Positions 7,730 through 15,503 of a stretch of DNA of 64,000 bases are shown here, piece by piece. Every line of letters starts with the position of its first letter. Within the stretch, counting starts at the first letter, position 1. Source of the DNA: Pyxidicoccus caerfyrddinensis (GTDB lineage Bacteria; Myxococcota; Myxococcia; Myxococcales; Myxococcaceae). The DNA is taken from contig NZ_JAAIYA010000021.1 of NCBI RefSeq assembly GCF_010894405.1, positions 1-64,000 of the forward strand. Reading direction: 5' to 3'. The notes beneath the pieces were generated by a model, which made no database searches, was not told the origin of the DNA, and worked only from the letters and a program-made list of their open reading frames with translations. Both the position numbers and the translations under genes were made by a program.

Positions 7730-8371
7730 CTACTGCTCGGCCGCGGCGGTGCGCTCGGCGGCCTCCCGCTCGTCCCACTCCTCACGCTCTTCGCGCGCGT
7801 CGCGGCGGCGGTCGTCACGGAAGGCGTACAGCGTGTAGTACGAGCCCGTCGCGTACCCGGGCAGCTGGAACGGGTTGAACACGCTGGTGCTGGACACCGT
7901 GCCTCCCACGAAGCCTCGCGGCACGTCCACCAGCTTCAGCGCGCACCCGGCCAGCACCAGCCCCGCCTCCGGCACGTTGTTGCTCACCAGCGTGCACGTG
8001 CCCGACGCCGTGAAGCTCCCGTCTGGCAGGTTGAAGCGCGCGTAGAAGGGCACCTGCTGCCCCGGCGGGAAGGTGAAGTCCGTCAGCCTCACGCACGCCG
8101 TCGCCGAGCCCACCCGCTTGCGGCCCTCGAACACCACCTGCCCATCCCGGATGCTGTGCAGCGGCACGTAGACACTCCCGCCCAGCCGCACATTCACCGC
8201 GAAGGGCGCCGCCGCGCACACCGCCAGGTCCGGAGGCGACGCCGGGTCCTCCTCCGTGCGGAACTGGTACACCACCTCGCCGGCCTGGGCCTCGGAGGCC
8301 ACCGACACCAGCGCCAGCATTCCCAGCACCACCACTGCACCACCCTGCATACGCGACATGGAGTTCTCCAT
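7730..8371 (-). CDS. Secreted hypothetical protein with charged C-terminal tail
   Basis: This 213-residue precursor has a clear signal peptide (GGAVVVLGMLALVSVASEAQA, about residues 10-30). The mature part is beta-rich with paired Cys residues (for example near AVCAAAPF, ATACVRL, SGTCTLV, LAGCALKL), consistent with a disulfide-stabilised exported domain. The last 28 residues are almost entirely charged (DDRRRDAREEREEWDERE), an unusual tail that could be a helix or an interaction handle. No family was recognised. It is co-directional with its neighbours but separated by about 60 and 200 bp. Confidence 0.6.
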   Translation of the reverse strand: MENSMSRMQGGAVVVLGMLALVSVASEAQAGEVVYQFRTEEDPASPPDLAVCAAAPFAVNVRLGGSVYVPLHSIRDGQVVFEGRKRVGSATACVRLTDFTFPPGQQVPFYARFNLPDGSFTASGTCTLVSNNVPEAGLVLAGCALKLVDVPRGFVGGTVSSTSVFNPFQLPGYATGSYYTLYAFRDDRRRDAREEREEWDEREAAERTAAAEQ

Positions 8372-8568
8372 CCGGACCGCGGGGTTGTTTCAGTCGCCTA
8401 CCGCGACACCTCCAGCGCACGGACACACCTCTCCCGTGCGCCCGCCCCTCCCTTCATGGGAAGTGGGACGTTGAAGCCTTCAAGCACCAGGGCCGCCCCA
8501 ACGCTCCGGGCAAACCCCTCCCACCTTCCGCCCCTTTCAGGGCGGGAGCCGCGAGCCCTCGCGGGCCG

Positions 8569-9186
8569 CTACTGCCAGGACAGCGTGTACTCGGTGTCCA
8601 GCGGCCCCGTCTGCCGGCCGTGGACCTCCACCTGCTTGCCACCCACCGCCTCGATGGCCGCCTGCAGCGTGCCCTCGTGGTAGGCCGGCGGCATGAAGTC
8701 GCGCTTCATGAAGAAGACGCCCGTCTTGTCTCCCGTCCACGTCACGCCGCGCTCGCCGTAGCTCACCGCCGCGCGGTAGCCCGCGTGCAGGTTGCCCACC
8801 AGCCGCTTCGGGCTGTCCGACGCCAGCAGCAGCAGCGTCTTGCCCGCCGCCGACGACAGGAAGTCCTGCGTGGCCACCACGCCCATGCGCCGCAGCGCCC
8901 CGTTGAAGCCGCCGTACTTGGGCCCCATCAGCTGCGCCGCCGAGAAGGCCAGCCGCAGGAACGCCGCCACCGGGTAGTTGAAGAAGTCGATGAACTTCTT
9001 CTCTCCGCTCGCCGCCAGGCAGCGCTCCACCGCCGCGTCACCGCCCAGCACCTTCACCGCCGCCACCACGCCGTTGAAGAACAGCCCGCGCGCGGTGTCG
9101 TCCTTCGTGGCCATCGCCAGCCGCGTCTCCAGGTCCTTGGAGACGCTCACATCGAGCCCTTCGACGGGTCTGCCCTTGTCGGTCAT
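8569..9186 (-). CDS. DUF2378 / TIGR02265 family protein (Myxococcales-specific)
   Basis: The 205 residues match the family I know from myxobacterial genomes: TARGLFFNGV near residue 32, then GGDAAVERC, GEKKFIDFFNYPVAAFLRL, DFLSSAAGKTLLLLA, SPKRLVGNLHAGYRAAVSYG and FFMKRDFMPPAYHEG. The family occurs in many copies in Myxococcales and its biochemical role is not established. The ATG overlaps the stop of the upstream KAS III gene by four bases, so the two are translationally coupled. Its tie to a beta-ketoacyl synthase may hint at a link to lipid or secondary metabolism (inference). Confidence 0.85.
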   Translation of the reverse strand: MTDKGRPVEGLDVSVSKDLETRLAMATKDDTARGLFFNGVVAAVKVLGGDAAVERCLAASGEKKFIDFFNYPVAAFLRLAFSAAQLMGPKYGGFNGALRRMGVVATQDFLSSAAGKTLLLLASDSPKRLVGNLHAGYRAAVSYGERGVTWTGDKTGVFFMKRDFMPPAYHEGTLQAAIEAVGGKQVEVHGRQTGPLDTEYTLSWQ

Positions 9187-10295
9187 AGCCTCACCAATTG
9201 CGCGCCGTAGTGGATGTTCGCTCCCACCGCCGCCACCACCACCAGGTCACCGCCACCCAGCTTCACCCGCCCTGCTTCCAGGTCCTCCGCCATCAGGATG
9301 AGCATCCCCGCCGCGGAGGTGTTGCCGTACCGGTCCACGTTGCACGCTACCGCCTCGGGGGGCAGGCCGGCGCGGTCGACGAAGGCGTCCATCACCCGCT
9401 TGTTCGGCTGGTGAAAGTAGTAGCGCTTCACCTGCGAACGCATCTCCGGACGCGGGTCCAGAATCGTGTCCAGGCACTTCTGCATGTACTCCGGGTAGCT
9501 GCGCGCCACCTTGAAGCCGTCCACCACGAAGGCCATGTCCGCCGGACGCATCCGCCCCGGCTGGTACGGCAGCTTCAGCACGCCGCCACCCTTGCGGATG
9601 ACCAGGTCCCCATGCGCATTGCCCGAGAAGGAGGCGAGGATGCCCTCGCTCCCCGCCTCGCCCGGCTTCGACTGGAGCACCACCGCGCCCGCTCCGTCGC
9701 CGAAGACGTACATGGACAGGTAGCCCTGCAGCGCCCGGCTGCGCCCCGGGCCGGGAGGCAGCTCGTCCGTGTACACCTCCCGGTTCACCAGCGGCGACGT
9801 GAAGGCCGAGGCCACCACCGCCACCGTGCGGAAGCGCCCGCCCTCCATCATCTTCTTCACCAGGTCCAGCACGTACGGCGTACCACCGCAGCCGTCGTCC
9901 ACCAGCAGCGCGAAGGCGTCCTCGCGCAGCTCCAGCCGCCGGTGCAGCTCCATGGCGTCGTGGTTGAAGTGCGGCGCGTCCGGCGTGCAGGTGACGACGA
10001 AGAGCGCGTCCAGCTCGCCCGCCGCCACTCCGGACTGCGCCAGCGCCTTCTTCAGCGCCACCTCGCACATGTCCGTGTTGTTCGCCGGGTAGATGTGGCC
10101 GTCGTTCTCCGGCGGCGGCACCGCGCGGCCCGTCACCTCGTCGATGTCCCAGAGGAAGCGGCGCTCGCGGACGCCAATCTTCTCTTCGATTCGCTCCGCC
10201 GGCCACCCGGGGATGGCCTTCGCGATGCGCGCATTGCTCACAATCCGTGAAGGAACGAAGGCACCGGCTCCAACAACACAGACATTGGATGTCAT
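9183..10295 (-). CDS. 3-oxoacyl-ACP synthase III-like (KAS III / FabH-type) enzyme
   Basis: This 370-residue thiolase-fold enzyme has the KAS III triad: Cys in VDDGCGGTPYVLDL (near residue 148), His in YYFHQPNKRVMDAF (near 300) and Asn in DRYGNTSAAGM (near 335). It also has the C-terminal glycine-rich strand GGDLVVVAAVGANIHYGAQ. Family members condense acyl-CoA with malonyl-ACP or make related C-C/ester bonds. It stands apart from any fab cluster, which favours a specialised role (head-to-head condensation, secondary metabolism) over primary fatty-acid synthesis. It is first in a two-gene unit with the DUF2378 gene. The start codon follows GGGG. Confidence 0.82.
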   Translation of the reverse strand: MTSNVCVVGAGAFVPSRIVSNARIAKAIPGWPAERIEEKIGVRERRFLWDIDEVTGRAVPPPENDGHIYPANNTDMCEVALKKALAQSGVAAGELDALFVVTCTPDAPHFNHDAMELHRRLELREDAFALLVDDGCGGTPYVLDLVKKMMEGGRFRTVAVVASAFTSPLVNREVYTDELPPGPGRSRALQGYLSMYVFGDGAGAVVLQSKPGEAGSEGILASFSGNAHGDLVIRKGGGVLKLPYQPGRMRPADMAFVVDGFKVARSYPEYMQKCLDTILDPRPEMRSQVKRYYFHQPNKRVMDAFVDRAGLPPEAVACNVDRYGNTSAAGMLILMAEDLEAGRVKLGGGDLVVVAAVGANIHYGAQLVRL

Positions 10296-10382
10296 TTCAT
10301 GGCCCCGTCATTCCACAGCCAGACTGGATGGAAGGAATTCCCTGCCTTCATGCGGTTGAGCAGGATCCAGGCCACTTTCGAA

Positions 10383-10396
10383 GTCATTGAAATGAC
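10383..10396. promoter_or_regulatory. 14-bp palindrome, possible operator
   Basis: GTCATT-GA-AATGAC is a perfect dyad with a two-base centre, 88 bp upstream of the KAS III start, in locally AT-rich DNA. Confidence 0.4.
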
Positions 10397-10486
10397 ATTG
10401 ATTCGGCACTGTCGGGCGATTCACTCGTGAAGCATCCTGTGTCCGGATGGTCCGGTAAATGGCCGTACTTCCTGAAATGGACATCG

Positions 10487-10504
10487 TACTTCAAGATTGA
10501 AGTA
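10487..10504. promoter_or_regulatory. 18-bp perfect palindrome, possible operator
   Basis: TACTTCAA-GA-TTGAAGTA is perfect over eight-base arms with the same GA centre as the palindrome at 10383. A half-site-like TACTTCCTGAAA lies just to the left (about 10466). The repeated two-base-centre design suggests a dimeric regulator. Confidence 0.5.
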
Positions 10505-10830
10505 TCAGGGGATGAGAATGAAGCACGGCCTGAGGGGCTTTCCCCTCTCAGTGGGCATCTCATTCACCCCAGGTGTCGGTCCTCACTCGCGAGGCCGCGA
10601 TACACCGGGGTATTCGGGACGCTGCAGCCGTAGCGACTTCCCACGTGGCGGCCTGTCGGCTTCCACATGGAGTGATTGCGGCGAGGGGCCCCGGGTGGAT
10701 CTCCCCCGGGCCAGGATGGCTCCCGCCCCTCAGTTCGCTTCCTGACGTGCGGGCCCCGTGCAAGGCTCGGCGGCTCGGCAGTGGCTCCGGGCACGGCCCC
10801 CCGGAGCGGGAGTCAGGCGGAATCGCGCGC

Positions 10831-12525
10831 GTGCTCACGTCCAGGCTCAACTCGCGCAGGTGGTGGCCGCTCGCGCGGCTCGTGCTCCTCGCCGTGGCCT
10901 ACGGGGTGTCCGCCAGGCTGGGCGGGCTGCTCGTCCTCCCTCCCGAGAATGTGTCCGCGATGTGGCCCCCGAGCGGCGTGGCGCTCGCGGCGCTGCTGCT
11001 CACCCGGTACCGCGAGTGGCCCGCCCTGCTGCTGGCGTCCCTGCTCACGGGCACCATCGCCTTCCACGAGGTGTGGGCAAAGTTGCCCGACGTGCTGGGC
11101 ATCGCCGGGGGGAACCTCATGGAGGCGGCGGTGGGGGCCCTCCTCCTGCGCAGGCTGGTGCGCTTCCGCCCCTCACTGGACCGGGTGCGGGACGTGCTCG
11201 GGCTGGTGGGGCTGGCCGCCCTCGGCAGCTGCGCGCTCGGCGCCACCGTGGGCGTGGGCCTGCTGATGACGCGCGTGCAGCTGGCGCCGCAGGGCTTCTG
11301 GTCCACGTGGCGCGTGTTCTGGATTGGCGATGCCATGGGCGTCCTGGTGGTGGCGCCGCTGCTGCTCACCTGGCTGACGGGCGGAAAGGCCCGGTGGACG
11401 CTCCGGCGCGGCGGGGAGCTGGCGGCGCTGCTGGTGTGCCTGGGCATGGCCACGCACCTGGTGTTCCGCACCGCGCCCCCCACGGCCCCGGACACCGTCG
11501 CCTTTCACCCGATGACGTACCTGGCCTTCCCCTTCCTGCTGTGGGCCGCGCTGCGCTTCGAGGTCCGCGGCTCCGCCCTGGCCACCGCCGTGCTGTCCAC
11601 CGTGGCCCTCTGGCACACCGCCCACGGCTGCGGCCCCTTCGCCCTGGCTGCATGGCACAACCTCAGCCTCGCCTACCTCCAGTCGTTCCTCGCCGCCGCC
11701 AGCATGTCCGGACTGCTGCTGGCCAGCGCGCTCGGCGAGCGGCGCCGCGCCCAGGACGAGGTGAGCCACCTGAATCAGGAGCTGCGCGACTCACTGCGCA
11801 CGCTGGCGGCCACGCAGGCGGAGCTGGTGCGGAGCGAGCGCATGGCAGCGCTCGGAGAGCTGAGCGCCACCGTGGCCCACGAGGTGCGCAACCCGCTGGG
11901 CGCCATCTCCAACGCCGTAGCGGCGCTGCGCCGACTGGCCCCCAACCTGGTCGGCCCCGCGGGCACCATGCTGGACGTCATGGACGAGGAGGTGCGGCGG
12001 CTGGACCTCATCGTCAACGATTTGCTCGACTTCGCGCGCCCCATGGAGCCCCGGCTGCAGCCCCAGTCGCTGCCTCCCGTGGTGGAAGGCGCGCTGAGCG
12101 CGTCCCTGCGCTCCGGCCCCTCGCACATCACCGTCTCGCGCACCCTTGACGAGAGCCTGCCGCCCGTCGCCGTGGACCCGCAGCTGCTCCACGTGGCGCT
12201 CACCAACCTCTTCACCAATGCCATGCAGGCCATGCCCGGCGGCGGCACCCTCACCACGAAGCTCGAGCCCGACACGCGCGCGGGCGCGCCGCATGCCCGG
12301 CTCACCATCTCCGATACCGGGCACGGCATGGCCCCCGAGGTGAGGGCGCGCATCTTCGAGCCCTTCTACACCACGCGCGCCAGCGGCACCGGGCTGGGGC
12401 TCGCCATCGTCCGGCGCATCGTCGACAGCCACCATGGCGAGGTGTCCGTCCACAGCACCGTGGGCCAGGGCACCACCTTCACCGTGTGGCTGCCGTATGC
12501 CGGACAGGTGCCCGTGCCGGGGTGA
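10831..12525 (+). CDS. MASE1-domain sensor histidine kinase
   Basis: The protein has 564 residues from the GTG chosen here (CAGGCGG upstream), placed just before RRWWPLARLVLLAVAYGVS. The N-terminal 300 residues form several membrane helices with the MASE1 signature (GLLVLPPENVSAMWPPSGVA). A short coiled coil follows, then a complete kinase: H-box VAHEVRNPLGAISNAV, N-box LTNLFTNAMQAMPGGG, G1 ISDTGHGMAP, F-box FEPFYTTR and G2 GTGLGLAIV. MASE1 senses an unknown cue at the inner membrane. No response regulator is adjacent, so the partner is elsewhere (an orphan kinase, common in myxobacteria). A longer in-frame extension to 10573 exists but looks non-coding. Confidence 0.88.
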   Translation: MLTSRLNSRRWWPLARLVLLAVAYGVSARLGGLLVLPPENVSAMWPPSGVALAALLLTRYREWPALLLASLLTGTIAFHEVWAKLPDVLGIAGGNLMEAAVGALLLRRLVRFRPSLDRVRDVLGLVGLAALGSCALGATVGVGLLMTRVQLAPQGFWSTWRVFWIGDAMGVLVVAPLLLTWLTGGKARWTLRRGGELAALLVCLGMATHLVFRTAPPTAPDTVAFHPMTYLAFPFLLWAALRFEVRGSALATAVLSTVALWHTAHGCGPFALAAWHNLSLAYLQSFLAAASMSGLLLASALGERRRAQDEVSHLNQELRDSLRTLAATQAELVRSERMAALGELSATVAHEVRNPLGAISNAVAALRRLAPNLVGPAGTMLDVMDEEVRRLDLIVNDLLDFARPMEPRLQPQSLPPVVEGALSASLRSGPSHITVSRTLDESLPPVAVDPQLLHVALTNLFTNAMQAMPGGGTLTTKLEPDTRAGAPHARLTISDTGHGMAPEVRARIFEPFYTTRASGTGLGLAIVRRIVDSHHGEVSVHSTVGQGTTFTVWLPYAGQVPVPG

Positions 12526-12545
12526 GGGCTGCTGACCTTCGTGGG

Positions 12546-12562
12546 GGTGCGCGTTGCGCACC
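12546..12562 (+). terminator. Hairpin after the MASE1 kinase
   Basis: GGTGCGC-GTT-GCGCACC is a perfect 7-bp stem 20 bp past the stop. No T-tract follows, so it may be a weak terminator or an RNA-stabilising hairpin. Confidence 0.4.
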
Positions 12563-12682
12563 GCGGGAGCCTGCCCGGGAGCCTCACTCCCGAGGGAACG
12601 GGCTGACACCCGCGCGAGGACCGGTGCTACCCGCGTCCCCCTCCTTCAGCCGGAGAGGGACGCGCCAGTTCCACTCCGTGAC

Positions 12683-13201
12683 TCAGAACGGGATGTTGTC
12701 GTCGTCGCCCGGCGGGGGGATGTCGTCGTCCCCGAAGCCTCCGGCACCACCCCGGCCGCCGCCACCACCACCGCCGTAGCTCTCGCCGCCGCCGCCGCCA
12801 CCGCCGCCCTGCTGGCGCGCCATCTCCGCCTCGATGGCGGCCAGGAGCTGGCGCTCCTTGTCGTGCCAGCGCGACTTGCTCGGGTCGTTCAGCGAGCGCC
12901 GCGCGCCGTTGGCGTAGAACTCCAGGTCGCCCATGCTCGCGCCCGAGACCGGGGCGCCCTTGCTGCGGCCGTAGTTGGGGAAGACCATTCCGTCTCCGCC
13001 CCCACCACCGCCGCCGCCCGCCGGAGCCGCCGCACGGCGCGGAGCCGCGGCCGCCGCGTCCGGCGCGCTGCCAATCGACATCTCTCCCAGCTTCAGCGTG
13101 AAGCCCTCGGCGTTCTTGAACGCCGTGCCCACGCGCACCTGTTCCACACGTCCATCGGGACGCCGCACCGCCACGGTGACCGGATAGCCTTGCTCGCTCA
13201 T
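12683..13201 (-). CDS. Unknown protein ending in an SSB-like acidic tail
   Basis: This 172-residue protein has three parts. The first is a short beta-rich N-terminus (PVTVAVRRPDGRVEQVRVG, then FTLKLGEMSIG). The second is a middle block VFPNYGRSKGAPVSGAS plus DLEFYANGARRSL and a Lys/Glu helix, recalling the small 'FGKYKG' modules of DUF3820/ExoX C-termini. The third is a Gly-rich linker ending DDDIPPPGDDDNIPF. That end closely matches the SSB C-terminal peptide (DDDIPF), which recruits replication and repair proteins. No clear OB-fold was seen, so this is not an ordinary SSB. The start at MSEQGYP is preferred; an upstream extension looks non-coding. A DNA metabolism role is inferred. Confidence 0.65.
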   Translation of the reverse strand: MSEQGYPVTVAVRRPDGRVEQVRVGTAFKNAEGFTLKLGEMSIGSAPDAAAAAPRRAAAPAGGGGGGGGDGMVFPNYGRSKGAPVSGASMGDLEFYANGARRSLNDPSKSRWHDKERQLLAAIEAEMARQQGGGGGGGGESYGGGGGGGRGGAGGFGDDDIPPPGDDDNIPF

Positions 13202-13467
13202 GCGGCCCGAATCCCATTCTGACCGGGCACTGTCAACGACGGCGCGCGCCCCGATGTCCGGCATCTGGCCCGCTCGCCTGGACAGGAACGCGGGTTTCCC
13301 CCGGCCGCTTCACGGAAGGTCACTTTCGGCGGCCCGGCAGGACGGGATGACGGCCCTCGGGTGACGGCCTGGACTGGATGCTCCAGGTCCAGCACCACCG
13401 CAGGGACGTGGCCGGCGCGACGCGCTGCCTCACCCCCGGTGGGCAGCGCTCACGGCACGGCGGCGCC

Positions 13468-14103
13468 TCAGTGCAGGGACACCCTGTCGCCCTTGCCCTT
13501 CTTGCGCACCCACGCCTTGGGCTTGGGCGGCTCGGCGGCCTTGGGCGGCGTCTTCGGCGTGGCCGCCTGGAGCGCCTTGCTCGCGGCACGCCCGCGCGGC
13601 AGCTTCACCTCACGCACGGACTGCGGCTTCGCGTCGTCCACCCACTCGGCCGGCCGGCGGTTGGTGCGCATCAGCAGCCGCAGCTTCTGGTAGTGCGCCG
13701 AGCAGTAGCCCTTCGAGCGGCTCGGACGCTTGCAGCCCATGACGGCGCAGGCCCGCGTGCCCTCTTCCACTCGCGCGCGCTTCACCGCCGCCGGCGCCTT
13801 CGCCAGGGCGGCCCGGCCCGCGGCTCCGGAGCCCGGCGGCCGGCCGCGCTTCGCCGCGCCCTTCTTCGCCTTCGCCTTCGCCGCGACCCGAATCGCCGCG
13901 AGCTCCGGCACCGCCGACGGCGTCCGCACTCCCGCCATCGCGCCAAGGCGACTGGTCAGCGGCGCCAGGCGGAACGTCGCCGAGCGCAGCAGTTCCAGGG
14001 CCTCCAGGCCGTCCTCCATGCGCCGCACCGCTGTCTGCAACGGGGCGAGCTTCGCCTGAAGCTCGAGCCGGAAGAGTTCCCCAAGGGCTTTCGCAAGGTC
14101 CAT
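13468..14103 (-). CDS. AT-hook plus small zinc-finger DNA-binding protein (putative)
   Basis: The protein has 211 residues. Residues about 1-70 are helical (ELFRLELQAKLAPLQTAVRRMEDGLEAL, possible coiled coil). A Lys/Ala-rich stretch follows, with the AT-hook core KRGRPPGSG near residue 85. Then comes a compact Cys/His cluster, CAVMGCKRPSRSKGYCSAHY (about 118-138), that could bind one zinc, and a basic Pro/Lys/Ala-rich tail. This recalls eukaryote-like architectural DNA-binding proteins of myxobacteria. Target and role are unknown. The ATG is the only good one and lies close to an intergenic stretch. Confidence 0.6.
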   Translation of the reverse strand: MDLAKALGELFRLELQAKLAPLQTAVRRMEDGLEALELLRSATFRLAPLTSRLGAMAGVRTPSAVPELAAIRVAAKAKAKKGAAKRGRPPGSGAAGRAALAKAPAAVKRARVEEGTRACAVMGCKRPSRSKGYCSAHYQKLRLLMRTNRRPAEWVDDAKPQSVREVKLPRGRAASKALQAATPKTPPKAAEPPKPKAWVRKKGKGDRVSLH

Positions 14104-14230
14104 TGCCCACAGGATACACGCCGACCCATGTCTCGGGCGTGAAATCCATTGCAGACCTCACGTCAACGGTTGACCAGCGGGCGAAGCCATACACATCCCG
14201 CCCGGTCGGGCTGTGACAGGAGCAACGCCC

Positions 14231-14473
14231 TCAGCCCCGAACGCTGGGGGCCTTCGGAGCCACGGGCCGGGTCTCCGTCATCGAGTCCGCGGGGTGCGCC
14301 GCCGGACGCTCGGGCGGCAGGGTCGCGGCCGTCACGCCACAGGCGCGCAGCGCCATGGAGAGTGCCCACACGAGCAACAGTGTCGGAACGAACGGGTGAC
14401 CCACGACCGCCTCCCAGGAAAGAACCTGCCCGACTCCAGAACGCGCCTGATGGGTTTCCTTGGAAAACGCCAT
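14231..14473 (-). CDS. Possible small membrane protein
   Basis: This is an 80-residue reading frame in an otherwise empty 540-bp gap. It has GAAGGAAG about ten bases before its ATG and one hydrophobic stretch (HPFVPTLLLVWALSMALRAC, about residues 26-45), then a Pro/Ala-rich tail. These points make translation plausible, but the size and GC-rich background mean it could be spurious. The rest of the gap (14104-14230 and 14474-14640) shows nothing recognisable. Confidence 0.4.
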   Translation of the reverse strand: MAFSKETHQARSGVGQVLSWEAVVGHPFVPTLLLVWALSMALRACGVTAATLPPERPAAHPADSMTETRPVAPKAPSVRG

Positions 14474-14640
14474 CAGGCCGCTTCCTTCTTACGTACGAGC
14501 CTACGGGTTCGGTCTGACGTGCCCGAGAGGGCAGGACGCCCCCTGGCGAGGCTCGGAGAAGGCCCTCGGGAGCCCGGTGCCCGGGCCGGGCGGCAGGCGG
14601 CCCCCCGCGGCGGCGGCGTGGATGTTAAAGGAGGCGGGAC

Positions 14641-15489
14641 ATGACTCCGGTTCCCAACCCCGTCCGCTTCCGAGGCACCGATTCCTACCTGACCAACGAG
14701 GGCCTCCAGGCTGCCGTCAACTGCGCGTTGACGCTCCAGCGACCGCTGCTCGTGAAGGGGGAGCCCGGGACGGGCAAGACGCTGCTGGCCGAGGCCATTG
14801 CCCAGTCCCTGGGCCAGCGGCTGCTCACCTGGCACGTGAAGAGCACCACCCGCGCGCAGGACGGCCTCTACGTCTACGACACCGTGCAGCGCCTGTATGA
14901 CTCGCGCTTCGGCGACGGCGACGTGCGAGACATCCGCCGCTACATCAAGATGGGCCCGCTGGGCGAGGCGTTCTCCGCCCCCGAGCGCGTCGTCCTCCTC
15001 ATCGACGAGGTCGACAAGGCGGACCTCGAGTTCCCCAACGATTTGCTCCACGAGCTGGACCGGATGCGCTTCCGCGTCACCGAAACGGGCGACGAGGTGG
15101 CCGCGAAGCACCGCCCCGTGGTGGTGATTACGTCCAACAACGAGAAGGAGCTGCCGGACGCCTTCCTGCGCCGCTGCGTCTTCCACTTCATCGACTTCCC
15201 TGACGCGGAGCTCATGCGCCGCATCGTCGCCGTGCACCACCCCGGGCTGGAGGCCACGCTCACCGAGCAGGCGCTGAAGGTCTTCTACGAGCTGCGCGCC
15301 TTCACCCGCCTGCGCAAGCGGCCCTCCACCAGCGAGCTCATCGACTGGATTGCGGTGCTCAAGTCCCAGGGCGTCACCGACCTGAAGCTGGATGAGAACC
15401 TGCCCTTCCTGGGCGCCCTGCTGAAGAAGGAGCAGGACCTGGTCTCCGTGGCGGAGGCCTTCGGGCGCGGCCGCCGTCCCCGGGCCTGA
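14641..15489 (+). CDS. MoxR-family AAA+ ATPase
   Basis: The 282 residues form one AAA+ module with Walker A GEPGTGKT (residues about 40-47), Walker B VVLLIDEVDKAD, sensor-1 VVITSNNEKELPDAF and an arginine finger in FLRRCVFHF. The C-terminal lid ends in a basic tail. MoxR ATPases act as chaperones that remodel or activate VWA-domain partners, for example in metal cofactor insertion. The gene immediately downstream, 14 bp away, encodes exactly such a VWA partner. The ATG follows AAAGGAGG. No CO-dehydrogenase or gas-vesicle genes are near, so the client is unknown. Confidence 0.9.
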   Translation: MTPVPNPVRFRGTDSYLTNEGLQAAVNCALTLQRPLLVKGEPGTGKTLLAEAIAQSLGQRLLTWHVKSTTRAQDGLYVYDTVQRLYDSRFGDGDVRDIRRYIKMGPLGEAFSAPERVVLLIDEVDKADLEFPNDLLHELDRMRFRVTETGDEVAAKHRPVVVITSNNEKELPDAFLRRCVFHFIDFPDAELMRRIVAVHHPGLEATLTEQALKVFYELRAFTRLRKRPSTSELIDWIAVLKSQGVTDLKLDENLPFLGALLKKEQDLVSVAEAFGRGRRPRA

Positions 15490-15503
15490 GAGAGGGAGGC
15501 GCC

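Larger units (their letters stand above)
10296..10830. other. Dyad-rich divergent intergenic region
   Basis: This is about 535 bp between the KAS III gene (leftward) and the MASE1 kinase (rightward). The first 220 bp are clearly less GC-rich than the flanks and carry two strong palindromes (annotated separately) plus ACTTTCGAAGT at about 10374. The remaining 300 bp are GC-rich, with no convincing gene. The kinase frame is open through it, but without a ribosome site or conserved-looking sequence. Confidence 0.5.

Noticed and set aside
10573..10830. 86-residue N-terminal extension of the MASE1 kinase
   Set aside because: No ribosome site and Pro/Gly/Arg-rich non-conserved-looking sequence. 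The first membrane helix begins only after 10831.
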